Below, piece by piece: positions 45,639 to 54,796 of a DNA stretch of 64,000 nucleotides. This DNA is from Streptomyces niveiscabiei (GTDB taxonomy: Bacteria > Actinomycetota > Actinomycetes > Streptomycetales > Streptomycetaceae): assembly GCF_001419795.1 (NCBI RefSeq), contig NZ_LIRL01000152.1:1-64000 (forward strand). Direction: 5' to 3'. A program made the position numbers and the translations under genes. The notes under the pieces were generated by a model that saw only the letters and a list, made by a program, of their open reading frames with translations, was not told the DNA's origin and ran no database searches. The stretch's first letter is position 1, and every line of letters begins with the position of its first letter.

Positions 45639-46982
45639 TCAACGCCTACTCAGGCCGAAGGTGGTGAAGGCGGTCCGTTTCGGTAGCCGGTAGGCGCATC
45701 CGGCGCTCACCGAGTTCAGGATGACGGCGCTGCGCCAAGCGGCGAGCCCGAGGTCTGGGGTACCCACGCCATGCGTGTGGCGCTCCGCGTTCTGTACGAA
45801 GACGGAGCCGCCGATCGCCTCGTCGAGGACAAGACGGTGCTCCTCGTCGACCTGCGGGCGGCCGGCGCCGTCCGTGCGAAGGTACGGCAGCAGCGACTTG
45901 ATCAGACCCTCGGCAGGGCGCTCCGCGTATCCGGTGGCCAAGACAACGGCGTCCGTGGCCAGGAATCGGGTCTCCCCCTGCTCCCGCTGTGCGACCTGGA
46001 GTTCGAGTCGATCACCTCTGCGCTCGATGGAGCGCAGCTCGACGCCGGGCGTCAGCGTCGCGTCCGGCCAGTCACCGTGCAGGGAACGCTGGTACAGCTC
46101 GTCCTGGATCTGCCCGAGGGTTTCTCCGCTGACGGCCTTGTAGAGCTGCCACTGTTGCGGCACCAGCTGGTCCCGGACGGACTCGGTGAGACCGTGGAAG
46201 TAGCGGGTGTAGTCGGGGGTGAAGTGCTCCAGGCCCAGCTTGCTGTACTCCATGGGCGCAAACGCGGAGGTGCGCGTCATCCAGGTCAGCTTCTCGCGGC
46301 CTACAGGACGTCGGCGGAGCAGATCGAGGAAAACCTCCGCGCCGGACTGTCCGGAACCGATCACGGTGACGTGTTCCGCGTCGAGCAGTCGCTCGCGGTG
46401 CGCGAGGTAGTCCGCGGAATGGAAGACCGGTACTGACTCGTCCTCCACCAAGGAGGTCAGCGGCTTGGGAACGTGGGGTGTGGTTCCCACACCCAGAACG
46501 AGATTGCGTGCGAAGAGCCGCCCCGCCCCGCTCGCTTCGCCCCCCTCGCGGACCAAGGTGAAGTCCACTTCGAAAGCACCGCGTCCGACGTCCCAGCGCA
46601 CCGTGTCCACGGTATGACCGAAGCGGCAGCCCGGCAGCCGTTCGCTGACCCAGCGGCAGTACGCGTCGTACTCCGAGCGCTGTATGTGGAACCGCTCGGC
46701 GAAATAGAACGGGAAGAGCCGTTCCCTGCTGCGCATGTAGTTGAGGAACGACCAGGGACTGGTCGGATCGACCAGGCTGACCAGATCAGCGAGGAAAGGC
46801 ACCTGGAGTGTCGATTCCTCGATCATCATTCCCCAGTGCCACCTGAAATTCGCGCGCTGCTCGAGGAAGGCGGTCCGCAGCTCCGGGAGCCCGTCGGCGA
46901 GGGCGGCGAGAGACAGGTTGAAGGGACCGATCCCCACCCCCAGGAGGTCGAGAGGCTCTTCCTCGGTGTCAGTGGTGGTCAC
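45639..46982 (-). CDS. Second siderophore-type flavin N-monooxygenase (IucD/RhbE-like)
   Basis: A 447-residue paralogue of DesB. FAD loop LLGVGIGPFNLSLAALADGL, STLQVPFLADLVSLVDPTSP, NADPH loop VTVIGSGQSGAEVFLDLLRR and VVLATGYAERPAEGL are intact. It is clearly divergent from the DesB at 29739. GTG 46982 overlaps the stop of the upstream decarboxylase (GTGA), so the pair is coupled: decarboxylate a diamino acid, then N-hydroxylate the diamine. With a diaminobutyrate aminotransferase in the locus, 1,3-diaminopropane is the likely substrate, as for RhbE in schizokinen-type pathways; a cadaverine role cannot be excluded. Confidence 0.9.
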   Translation of the reverse strand: MTTTDTEEEPLDLLGVGIGPFNLSLAALADGLPELRTAFLEQRANFRWHWGMMIEESTLQVPFLADLVSLVDPTSPWSFLNYMRSRERLFPFYFAERFHIQRSEYDAYCRWVSERLPGCRFGHTVDTVRWDVGRGAFEVDFTLVREGGEASGAGRLFARNLVLGVGTTPHVPKPLTSLVEDESVPVFHSADYLAHRERLLDAEHVTVIGSGQSGAEVFLDLLRRRPVGREKLTWMTRTSAFAPMEYSKLGLEHFTPDYTRYFHGLTESVRDQLVPQQWQLYKAVSGETLGQIQDELYQRSLHGDWPDATLTPGVELRSIERRGDRLELQVAQREQGETRFLATDAVVLATGYAERPAEGLIKSLLPYLRTDGAGRPQVDEEHRLVLDEAIGGSVFVQNAERHTHGVGTPDLGLAAWRSAVILNSVSAGCAYRLPKRTAFTTFGLSRR

Positions 46983-48475
46983 GGCTCTTCTCCAAAGGTG
47001 TGGGGGGTTCTGCATGCGACGGACGCACTGTCGGCGACGAGGCCCAGCAGCCGTTCCACATCGGCCGGTCCGGTCCGGGGGTTCAGCAGAGTGGCCTTGA
47101 GCCAGAGTCGGTTGTCGCCTTCCGGGCCGTCGCTTCGGGCTCTCCCCAGCACGGCTCGGCCGTCCGAGAGCAGCTCGCGTCGTACTGCCGCGACCAGTTC
47201 ATCGCCTTCATTCCCCGGTAGGTCGTCGGCGGCAAGCGGCCGGAACAGCACTGTACTGATGCCGACCCCATCGGGGTGCAGGCGGAGTCCGGGATGCTCG
47301 GCGACCGCCTGCGCGAACTCCTCGGCTTGGCTGATGCACCGGTCGACCAGATCACCGAGACCCCTGCGGCCGAGCGCCCGCAGTGTGACCGCGATCTTCA
47401 AGGCGTCGGGTCTGCGCGAGGTGCGGATCGAGCGCCCCAGCAGATCGGGAAGCCCGGCCTCGGTGTCGTCGTCTGCGTTCAAGTAGTCGGCCTGGAGGGT
47501 GAGAGGCTCCAGCATCCGCCGATCCCGTACGGCGAGGACTCCCGCTGCGACGGGTTGCCAACCAAGCTTGTGCATGTCAAGGGTGACGGAGGCGGCCGAC
47601 TCCAGGCCCGTGAGGCGGTGGGTATGGCGGTCGCTGAACAACAGCATCCCTCCGTAGGCCGCGTCCACATGAAGTTCCGCGCCATATCCGGCGACAACCT
47701 CCGCCAGTTCAGGCAACGGATCGATCGCTCCCTGGTCGGTCGTACCGGCCGTGGCCACGACGAGGACGGGTGCCGTCCGCCCGTGTACGGCGAGCAACCG
47801 GTCGAGGGCCGCGGGGTCCATGCGCCCGTCAGAGCAGGGCACCACCAACGGCGTGGGCAGCCCCAGAGTCCATGCCGCGCGAGCCACGCTGTGGTGGGCG
47901 TTGGCTCCGCACACCACTTGCAGTGCCGCGGATCCCCGGTCACGGGCTCGTTCCCTGGCCAGCAGCAGCGCTACGAGATTGGACTCGGTGCCCCCGCTGG
48001 TGATGAGGGCATCGGCGTGTACTGCCCGCGGATACACGAGCCCTGCCAGCGCGGTGGTCACGCCCTCCTCGATCACCGTGGCGGCGGGTGCCTGGTCCCA
48101 GGAGTCCATCGATGGATTGAGCACTGCGGCGGCCAGGTCTGCAACCGCCGCGACGGCCAGCGGAGGACAGTGCAGATGGGCCACGCAGTGCGGGTCCGCC
48201 GGGTCGGCGGAGCCTTGGGCAACGGCGTGCACCAGGGTGCGCAGTGCCTCGTCCGCTCCGGTGCCATGCTCGGGCAGGGCCATGGGCCAGACCTTGCGTA
48301 CATCGGCTTGGACAGCATCCGGGCCGCCATGGGGCAACGGTCCGCCACGATCACGAGCGCCGTCGGCCAACGCGTCGAGCACGACCCCGGTGAGGTCCTG
48401 GAGCAGACCTGGGCCGTCGACACCGCCGGCCAACGACGCGGCGGAGTCATTCCAGCTCACATCAGTGCCCTTCAA
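46979..48475 (-). CDS. PLP-dependent group II decarboxylase, likely diaminobutyrate decarboxylase
   Basis: A 498-residue decarboxylase. It has CVAHLHCPPLAVAAVADLAA, MDSWDQAPAATVIEEGVTTA, DALITSGGTESNLVALLLAR, ELHVDAAYGGMLLFSDRHTH and the Schiff-base Lys in SVTLDMHKLGWQPVAAGVLA. This is the L-2,4-diaminobutyrate / tyrosine-type branch rather than the DesA branch. The coupled N-hydroxylase and the diaminobutyrate aminotransferase at 53208 support a DABA-to-1,3-diaminopropane role. ATG 48475 is divergent from the ABC importer, with IS debris between. Confidence 0.85.
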   Translation of the reverse strand: MKGTDVSWNDSAASLAGGVDGPGLLQDLTGVVLDALADGARDRGGPLPHGGPDAVQADVRKVWPMALPEHGTGADEALRTLVHAVAQGSADPADPHCVAHLHCPPLAVAAVADLAAAVLNPSMDSWDQAPAATVIEEGVTTALAGLVYPRAVHADALITSGGTESNLVALLLARERARDRGSAALQVVCGANAHHSVARAAWTLGLPTPLVVPCSDGRMDPAALDRLLAVHGRTAPVLVVATAGTTDQGAIDPLPELAEVVAGYGAELHVDAAYGGMLLFSDRHTHRLTGLESAASVTLDMHKLGWQPVAAGVLAVRDRRMLEPLTLQADYLNADDDTEAGLPDLLGRSIRTSRRPDALKIAVTLRALGRRGLGDLVDRCISQAEEFAQAVAEHPGLRLHPDGVGISTVLFRPLAADDLPGNEGDELVAAVRRELLSDGRAVLGRARSDGPEGDNRLWLKATLLNPRTGPADVERLLGLVADSASVACRTPHTFGEEP

Positions 48476-48572
48476 GGTCGAATGAGATAGGCGATCTTAA
48501 CGTCTCTGTGTCATATGCCGATGGGGCAATTCACCTCAATCCACTACCCTTAGTGATTTTTGACGCGCGAAG

Positions 48573-48795
48573 TCACGGTGGTGGGCGGGGCAGGTCGTTC
48601 CCGGCGAGGCAGTCGTCGATCAGGTCCGGCCGGTACGGCAGTTGCTCGAGTCCGTGCTTCATCGCGGTGACGAGTCGTCCCAGGGTGGGCGCCGCGAGGT
48701 TGGTCAGGATGCCGCGATCCAGTTCTGCCCGGATCCCCTCGGCCGGGTTGAAGTCGGGGGCGTACGAGGGTAGTTGGATCACCCTCAGCCAGTCC
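48573..48795 (-). pseudogene. IS630-family transposase C-terminal relic
   Basis: The minus strand reads WLRVIQLPSYAPDFNPAEGI then RAELDRGILTNLAAPTLGRL, the DDE-end segment of IS630 transposases. The final catalytic Glu region is present, but the N-terminal two thirds is absent. Confidence 0.8.
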
Positions 48796-48822
48796 GGTCG
48801 GCACGGTGACCGTGCCGACCGG
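48794..48822. terminator. 29-bp perfect palindrome
   Basis: A 14-bp arm and its exact complement around a single central base form a very stable GC-rich hairpin at the end of the IS630 relic. It may be a terminator left from a lost gene or an IS-associated structure. Confidence 0.5.
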
Positions 48823-49124
48823 CAATCCGTAGCCCCCGGCGACAGCACAGACTTCGTCGGAGCTCGGGTCGCGTTCACCAGCCTTGTCCGGGCAATCGCC
48901 ATCCTGGTGCTGGCGCGATCCTCGGCGGGCTCGCGGTCATGCCCGCCGTTCCGGCCGTCCGCCGGCAGTGGCCGCTCTCGAAGTCCTCGGCGGTCGCCAC
49001 CGGAAGAGCCCTTGATCTCCACCGCCGGTTTGACGAACTACCACTGGGTCCGGGGGCGCCCAAGTCCCGGGAAGGGGCGGAGAAAGCGCGCTGCTCGTGC
49101 AGGTCAGGCCCGGATGCTCAGTAC
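48823..49124. other. Intergenic stretch with a possible decayed permease
   Basis: A plus-strand frame reads VRAIAILVLA followed out of frame by membrane-like residues. It may be the end of a lost transporter but is too decayed to name. Confidence 0.3.
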
Positions 49125-49143
49125 TATGGTTAGGGTAACCTTC
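49125..49143. promoter_or_regulatory. Iron box (DmdR1/IdeR-type operator)
   Basis: The 19-bp sequence centred on GGTTAGGGTAACC matches 14 of 19 positions of the Streptomyces/mycobacterial iron-box consensus TTAGGTTAGGCTAACCTAA as I know it, and retains the inner palindrome. It lies 4 bp before the GTG of the importer ATPase, so an iron-loaded repressor there would block transcription and initiation. It is the only convincing iron box I found in the window. Confidence 0.8.
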
Positions 49144-49147
49144 CGGG

Positions 49148-50008
49148 GTGCGAGTTGCTGAAGGGGGCGCGGAAGCCCGCCGCTCCCGCGGACATGAGCT
49201 GTCGGCCACGGACGTCACCGTGGCCTATGACGGCGTCGATGTGATCCATGGCGCCGCGATGACGCTGCGACCCGGCGAAGTCACCGTGCTCGTCGGCCCG
49301 AACGGCAGCGGCAAGTCGACGCTCCTGCGAACGATCGCCCGGCTTCAGCAGCCCCGCACCGCGGACATCACCCTGGACGCGCAGACCGACGGACTCGCCC
49401 TGAGCGCCCGGGAGTTCGCGCGTCACGTCGCCCTGCTCACCCAAGGCCGGCCCACACCCAGCGGTCTGACCGTGCGCGATGTCGTCGAGTTCGGCCGCTA
49501 TCCGCACCGCGGACGCTGGGGCAGGTCCGACCCTGGAGGCAAGGACGCGGTGGACCGTGCGCTCGCCATGACGGACATGACCGATTTCGCCGAGCGCGGC
49601 GTCGAGCATCTGTCCGGCGGTCAGCTGCAGCGGGCCTGGCTCGCCAGCTGCCTCGCCCAGGAGACGGGCGTACTGCTCCTCGACGAACCCACCAACCACC
49701 TCGACCTGCGCTACCAGGTCGAACTCCTCGACCTGATGCGGGACCTGGCGGACGGCCACGGCATCGCCGTCGGTGCCGTTCTGCATGACCTCGACCAGGC
49801 CGCGTCCGTGGGCGACCGGATCGTGCTGCTCGGCGAGGGCCGGGTGATCGCCGACGGCGGCCCCGGGGACGTACTGACCGCACAGCGGCTCACCAACACC
49901 TATGGCATCCGTATCGAGATCGACACCGACCCCGTCACCGGCCTGCTGCGCACCCGCGCGATAGGCCGCCACCACTCGCGAAGTGAAAGGCTCTCCACCC
50001 GCTCATGA
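49148..50008 (+). CDS. Ferric-siderophore ABC importer, ATP-binding protein (FhuC/FepC-like)
   Basis: A 286-residue ABC ATPase. Walker A VGPNGSGKSTLLRTI, Q-loop LLTQGR, signature EHLSGGQLQRAWLASCLA, Walker B GVLLLDEPTNHLDLRY and switch VLHDLDQA are all present. The GTG start is only a few bases after the iron box, so the message may be nearly leaderless. The stop overlaps the binding-protein start (ATGA). It powers uptake of an iron-loaded hydroxamate, the expected counterpart of the biosynthetic genes. Confidence 0.93.
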   Translation: MRVAEGGAEARRSRGHELSATDVTVAYDGVDVIHGAAMTLRPGEVTVLVGPNGSGKSTLLRTIARLQQPRTADITLDAQTDGLALSAREFARHVALLTQGRPTPSGLTVRDVVEFGRYPHRGRWGRSDPGGKDAVDRALAMTDMTDFAERGVEHLSGGQLQRAWLASCLAQETGVLLLDEPTNHLDLRYQVELLDLMRDLADGHGIAVGAVLHDLDQAASVGDRIVLLGEGRVIADGGPGDVLTAQRLTNTYGIRIEIDTDPVTGLLRTRAIGRHHSRSERLSTRS

Positions 50009-51003
50009 GGCGCACCCTGCTCGCCGCGGCCGTCACCACCGCAGCGGCTCTCGCCCTGTCCGCCTGCGGAACGACCGAGCCCGCCGCCGACAAGAAGAAC
50101 GAGGACGCGAAAGCCCCGTCGAGTGCGGCGGCCATCACCCTCACCGACGGCACCGGTGCCCAGGTCAAGCTCGACGGCCCGGCCAAGAAGGTCGTCGCCA
50201 CCGAGTGGAATGCGGTCGAGCACCTGATCGAGCTCGGTGTGGACCCCGTGGGAGTCTCCGACATCAAGGGCTACAAGCAGTGGGACCAGGCCGTCCCGCT
50301 CACGAGCGACCCCAAGGATGTCGGCACCCGCGGCGAGCCCAGCATGGACTCCATCGCCGCCCTCTCGCCGGACCTGATCGTGGCGACCACGGACCTTCCC
50401 GAGGCCGCGATCAAGCAGCTCAAAGGGGTCGGTACGGTCATCACGCTGAAGCCCGCCGACGCCGCGGACCCGGTCGGCCAGATGACCGAGAACCTGGACC
50501 TTCTCGCCCGGGCCACCGGCACCACCGACAAGGCCGACCAGCTCGAGAAGGACTTTGACGCGAAGATCGAAGAGGGCAGGAAGGCACTCGCCGACGCCGA
50601 TCTCGCGGGTGTGGACATCGCGTTCGCCGACGGCTATGTCGTGTCCAACCAGGCCTCCATCCGCCCCTTTACCCGTGGCTCGCTGATCGGCGGCATCAAC
50701 GAGAAGCTCGGCCTCAAGAACGCCTGGACCGTCAAGGGCGACCCGGCCTACGGTCTGGGCAAGACCGACGTCGAGGGCCTCACCAAGCTGCCCAAGGACG
50801 TCCACTTCGCCTACATCGGCAACGACGGCGACAAGGCCAGCACCCCGTTCACCGGCATCCTCGCCAAGGACAAGGTGTGGACCTCGCTCCCCTTCGTCAA
50901 GGACGGCAATGTGCACCGTCTGGACGACGGCATCTGGATGTTCGGCGGCACCGGATCGATGAGCACGTACGTCGACAACCTGGTCAAGGCGCTGACCAAG
51001 TAA
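50005..51003 (+). CDS. Ferric-siderophore-binding lipoprotein (FhuD/FepB-like)
   Basis: A 332-residue exported binding protein. It has a basic N-terminus, hydrophobic core and lipobox ALALSACGT (Cys about residue 21), a low-complexity linker, then the Peripla_BP_2 domain (KKVVATEWNAVEHLIELGVD; RGEPSMDSIAALSPDLIVAT). It should bind the iron-siderophore at the membrane surface and deliver it to the permease. It lies between the ATPase and permease genes, with 3 bp before the permease start. Confidence 0.92.
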   Translation: MRRTLLAAAVTTAAALALSACGTTEPAADKKNEDAKAPSSAAAITLTDGTGAQVKLDGPAKKVVATEWNAVEHLIELGVDPVGVSDIKGYKQWDQAVPLTSDPKDVGTRGEPSMDSIAALSPDLIVATTDLPEAAIKQLKGVGTVITLKPADAADPVGQMTENLDLLARATGTTDKADQLEKDFDAKIEEGRKALADADLAGVDIAFADGYVVSNQASIRPFTRGSLIGGINEKLGLKNAWTVKGDPAYGLGKTDVEGLTKLPKDVHFAYIGNDGDKASTPFTGILAKDKVWTSLPFVKDGNVHRLDDGIWMFGGTGSMSTYVDNLVKALTK

Positions 51004-51006
51004 CCG

Positions 51007-53076
51007 ATGGCCGTCACCGCAACCACCCCTGCGACCCGTCCGCAGACGGCCGGACCGTCCCGGACGGGTGCGGTCGCGGTGACGGCCCTGCTTGTCCTTG
51101 TCGTGGCCGTGTTCGCGGTCCTCGACATCACCCAGGGCACCGCCGCAGTCGGCGCCGCCGAGGTCTTCAAGGCACTGACCGGGCAGGCCGACCCCACCGA
51201 TGCCTCCGTCGTGATCGCCTCCCGGCTGCCCCGTATGGCCGCCGGCCTGCTCATCGGCGCCGTGCTCGGCATGGCCGGTCACACCCTGCAGGCCGTCAGC
51301 CGCAATGTGATCGCCTCGCCCGACACCCTTGCTGTCAACGCGGGTTCGCACTTCGCACTCGGTATCGCGGCGACCACCGGCGTCTCGCTGCCGTTCTTCG
51401 CGTCCTCGGGCGTCGCCTTCCTCGGTGGCCTCGCCGCCGGCGCGGTCGTCCTCGCCCTGTCCGGCCTCGGTGCCGGCACCGTACGACTGGTGCTCGCGGG
51501 CACCGCCCTCACCCTGGGCCTGACGTCCATCACCGAAGGCCTGTCGCTGCTCTTCCCCCTGGAGACCGAGGGCCTGAACCAGTGGAACCAGGGCAGCATC
51601 GCGCAGAACGGCTTCGACGGCATCCTGCGGATGCTCCCGATCGCCGTCCTCGCACTGAGCGGCCTGATGCTCCTTGCGCGCCGAGTCGACGCCCTGGCGC
51701 TCGGCGACGACGCCGCCCGCGGGGTCGGTGTGCCGGTGCGCTCCACCCGTGTCACGGCCGTAACTCTCGCGGCACTCCTGTCGACCGCCGCCGTCACCCT
51801 CGCAGGCCCCATCGGCTTCGTCGGCCTGTGCGCCCCCGCGCTCGTACGGTTCCTCGCGCGCCGCTTCCGCACCTTCAACAAGTCCCGGGCGAGCCTGCCG
51901 TTCTCGGCCCTCGCCGGAGCCGCCCTGGTGCTCGGATCCGATGTGGCCCTGCGGGCCCTCCTCCCCGCCGACACCGCCGTCGCGGTGCCCACCGGCGTGG
52001 TCACCAGCCTGGTCGGCGCGGTGTTTCTGGTCGTCCTCGCCGCACGGGTCAAGGACGCGGGCGGTTCGGTCGCGGCCGACCGGCTGCGGATCCGCAGCCG
52101 GGCCGTGGCCGTCACCACCAGCGTCGTCCTCGTCATCGTCCTCGTCGGCGTGACGATCGTGTCCGTGCTGCTCGGCGACGCCAAGCTGCTGCTCGGCGAT
52201 GTTCTCAACTGGCTCCAGGGAAGGGCCGTCCAGAGCGTGTCCTTCGTGCTCGACACCCGTGTGCCGCGTGTCACGGCGGCACTGCTCGCGGGCGGCGCAC
52301 TCGCGCTCGCCGGCACCCTCATCCAGGCCGTAACCCGCAACCCGCTGGCCGAACCGGGCACCTTGGGCGTCTCGAACGGCGCCGCGGTCGGCGCGATCCT
52401 CCTGATCACCACCGTGCCGACAGCCAGCGGGTGGGGCGTGGCCGCCGCGGCGCTGACCGGTGCGACGGTCACCGCAGTGATCGTCTTCGGGCTCTCCGCC
52501 AAGGGCGGCTTCCAGCAGAACCGCGTGGTGCTTGTCGGCTTCGGTATGGCGACCGCAGGCTACGCACTGACCAGCCTGATGATCATCCTCACTGATCCCT
52601 TCAACGCGACCAAGGCCCTGACCTGGCTCTCCGGCTCCACCTACGGCCGTACCTTCGTCGACACCCTGCCCCTCACGGTGGTGCTCGCCGTCGGCCTGGC
52701 CGCGTCGGTGGCCCGCCGCGCCGAACTGGACCTCGTCTCACTCGACGAGGACACCCCGCGACTGCTCGGACTCAACCTGGGCAGGGGTCGTCTGGGCTTC
52801 CTCGTCCTCGGCGTCCTGCTCACCGGGACCGCGGTCGCGGCTGCTGGAACCATCGCCTTCGTGGGCCTCGTCGCCCCGCACGCGGCCCGCGCCCTGGTCG
52901 GCCGTCGGCACGCCCGCGTCGTGCCGGTCTCGGTGCTGCTCGGCGCGATCCTCGTCTGCACGGCCGACGTGGTGGGCCGCACTGCCATCGCGCCCGCGCA
53001 GCTGGGTGCGGGTCTGATGACCGCGGTGATCGGCACACCGTACTTCCTCTATCTCCTGGTACGCAGCCGCCGCTAG
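51007..53076 (+). CDS. Fused FecCD-type siderophore permease (FhuB-like double permease)
   Basis: A 689-residue membrane protein made of two tandem FecCD halves, each with about ten helices. The LPRMAAGLLIGAVLGMAGHT/LQAVSRN motif in the first half is echoed by VPRVTAALLAGGALALAGTL/IQAVTRN in the second, and AGPIGFVGLCAPALVRFLAR by AGTIAFVGLVAPHAARALVG. FhuB-type fusion replaces the FepD/FepG pair. It completes an ATPase-binding protein-permease operon under the iron box. The second half is as well conserved as the first, so both should be functional. Confidence 0.93.
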   Translation: MAVTATTPATRPQTAGPSRTGAVAVTALLVLVVAVFAVLDITQGTAAVGAAEVFKALTGQADPTDASVVIASRLPRMAAGLLIGAVLGMAGHTLQAVSRNVIASPDTLAVNAGSHFALGIAATTGVSLPFFASSGVAFLGGLAAGAVVLALSGLGAGTVRLVLAGTALTLGLTSITEGLSLLFPLETEGLNQWNQGSIAQNGFDGILRMLPIAVLALSGLMLLARRVDALALGDDAARGVGVPVRSTRVTAVTLAALLSTAAVTLAGPIGFVGLCAPALVRFLARRFRTFNKSRASLPFSALAGAALVLGSDVALRALLPADTAVAVPTGVVTSLVGAVFLVVLAARVKDAGGSVAADRLRIRSRAVAVTTSVVLVIVLVGVTIVSVLLGDAKLLLGDVLNWLQGRAVQSVSFVLDTRVPRVTAALLAGGALALAGTLIQAVTRNPLAEPGTLGVSNGAAVGAILLITTVPTASGWGVAAAALTGATVTAVIVFGLSAKGGFQQNRVVLVGFGMATAGYALTSLMIILTDPFNATKALTWLSGSTYGRTFVDTLPLTVVLAVGLAASVARRAELDLVSLDEDTPRLLGLNLGRGRLGFLVLGVLLTGTAVAAAGTIAFVGLVAPHAARALVGRRHARVVPVSVLLGAILVCTADVVGRTAIAPAQLGAGLMTAVIGTPYFLYLLVRSRR

Positions 53077-53116
53077 AGGTGCGGAGCCGGCGGTGGGCCG
53101 AACTGCGGGGCGCCGC

Positions 53117-53191
53117 GCGGCACTTGAACCCTGCGGACCGGATCCCCTCGACCGGGTCGAGGTCCGGTGCTTGCGAGGGCAGTCGGTGCAC
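53117..53191 (-). pseudogene. IS630-family transposase scrap
   Basis: The minus strand reads VHRLPSQAPDLDPVEGI, the short conserved block before the last catalytic Glu of IS630 transposases. Only about 25 codons remain, between the permease and the aminotransferase. Confidence 0.55.
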
Positions 53192-53207
53192 GGTCAGTCA
53201 GTCCCGG

Positions 53208-54551
53208 TCAGTGATCCACGCGTGCATGCGGGAGTCCGGGTGCACGGCGGGCTTCAATGACGGCCTGGACAGAGTCGTTCAGGAGGCGCAGTCCCTCGTC
53301 GAGCTCGTCGTCGGAGATGGTCAGGGGAGGGAGTAGTTTGACCACTTCGTCGTGCGAGCCCGCCGTTTCCACCAAGAGGCCGCGGGAGAATGCCTCTTGA
53401 CTGACGCGGCTGCCGAGTTCTGTGTCGCGGTCGAAGCACAGACCCCAGACGAGGCCGCGGCCACGGACGGTCGCGCCGGTGTGGGCGTACCGGCCCACGA
53501 GCTCCTCCAGCGCGGAGGCGACGATTTCGCCCTTACGGAGAGTCTCCTTCTCCAGGTTCCCGTCGCGCCAGAACTCCCGGAGGGCCGCGGTCGCCGTGAC
53601 GAAGGCGAGATTGTTGCCGCGGAACGTGCCGTTGTGCTCGCCGGGGCTCCAGACGTCCAGCTCGGGGCGGAAGAGTGTCAGGGCCATCGGGAGGCCGTAT
53701 CCGCTGATGGACTTCGAAAGGCAGACGATGTCCGGGGTGATGGAGGCGGCTTCGAAGCTGAAGAAGGGGCCGGTACGACCGCAGCCCATCTGGACATCGT
53801 CGACGATGAGGAGAATCCCCGCGCGGCGGCACAGCTCCGAGAGCTCGGCGAGCCACTCCGGCCGGGCGACGTTGACACCCCCTTCGCCCTGGACCGTCTC
53901 GACGATGACCGCGGCGGGCAGGTCGACCCCGCTGCTGGTGCTGCCGATCATGGACTGGAGCAGATCCAGTCCCGGGACCGCGCCGTCGTTGAAGCCGTCG
54001 TAGGGAATGCGGTACGTGTGGCCGAGTGGTATTCCCGCACCGGCGCGCTTGGCGGCGTTGCCGGTCACCGCGAGCGATCCGAGAGTCATGCCGTGGAAGG
54101 CGTTCGTGAAGGCCACCACGGTCGTGCGACCGGTGACCTTCCGGGCCAGCTTGAGGGCGGCTTCAACACTGTTGGTGCCAGTAGGCCCAGGGAACTGGAC
54201 GCGGTAGTCGAGATGGCGTGGCCGCAGGATGACCTCATGCAAGGCCGCCAGCAGGTCGTTCTTCGCCGCCGTCGCCATGTCCAGGCTGTGCGTGATGCCG
54301 TCGGAGTCCAGGTAGGACTTCACGGCCTCCTTCAACGCGGGATGGTTGTGCCCGTAGTTGAGAGCCCCGGCACCAGCGAAGAAGTCGAGATGGCTACGGC
54401 CGTTCTCGTCCTCTATCCGACTGCCTTTGGCTCGTGCGAAGACGGTGGGCCACATTCGGCAGTAGCTGCGGACTTCGGATTCCTGGGCCAGTACGCCGGA
54501 GGCTGACGAAGACGCCATTGTCTGTGAGGTGGGGGTAGCGGATGCCGCCAC
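53208..54551 (-). CDS. L-2,4-diaminobutyrate:2-oxoglutarate aminotransferase (EctB/RhbA-like)
   Basis: A 447-residue class III aminotransferase. It shows [80 protein letters not shown] (PLP-pyridine Asp) and [20 protein letters not shown] with the Schiff-base Lys. It makes 2,4-diaminobutyrate from aspartate semialdehyde and glutamate, as in ectoine and rhizobactin/schizokinen pathways. No EctA or EctC is nearby, so ectoine is unlikely; the 46979 decarboxylase fits as the next step. GTG 54551 is chosen for GGAGAAG five bases upstream; ATG 54518 is possible. Confidence 0.92.
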   Translation of the reverse strand: MAASATPTSQTMASSSASGVLAQESEVRSYCRMWPTVFARAKGSRIEDENGRSHLDFFAGAGALNYGHNHPALKEAVKSYLDSDGITHSLDMATAAKNDLLAALHEVILRPRHLDYRVQFPGPTGTNSVEAALKLARKVTGRTTVVAFTNAFHGMTLGSLAVTGNAAKRAGAGIPLGHTYRIPYDGFNDGAVPGLDLLQSMIGSTSSGVDLPAAVIVETVQGEGGVNVARPEWLAELSELCRRAGILLIVDDVQMGCGRTGPFFSFEAASITPDIVCLSKSISGYGLPMALTLFRPELDVWSPGEHNGTFRGNNLAFVTATAALREFWRDGNLEKETLRKGEIVASALEELVGRYAHTGATVRGRGLVWGLCFDRDTELGSRVSQEAFSRGLLVETAGSHDEVVKLLPPLTISDDELDEGLRLLNDSVQAVIEARRAPGLPHARVDH

Positions 54552-54629
54552 GGGACTTCTCCGGTTGATGTCGTCTGTGTGTAAGGGAAACCGGCCGTAT
54601 TCAGGCTGAGTTGGTCGGCCGGTCCGGCC

Positions 54630-54730
54630 TGGACTTGGCGGCGTCGAAGCTGGAGGCCCTGCGGTTGACGGTGGATCGCCTGGTGGCGCGGGGAGGGGCG
54701 GTGGAGCCTGAGCCGGATGGTTCATTCCGA
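54630..54730 (+). repeat. Winged-helix-like coding fragment, dispersed copy 2
   Basis: Reads [20 protein letters not shown]; the counterpart lies on the minus strand at 8660-8760. A related but more distant tail (ALRAKLKRLAQRGRLGKRPDG) ends the gene relic at 61098-61696. Probably debris from small IS-associated proteins. Confidence 0.5.
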
Positions 54731-54796
54731 CTCGTACCGCCCCTGCCCCTGCCGGACGATCTGCTGCGGACCGCTTGCCGACGGGCTCTGACCGCC

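Noticed and set aside
53208-54551. Ectoine biosynthesis
   Set aside because: An EctB-like protein is present but no EctA or EctC; siderophore context explains it better.
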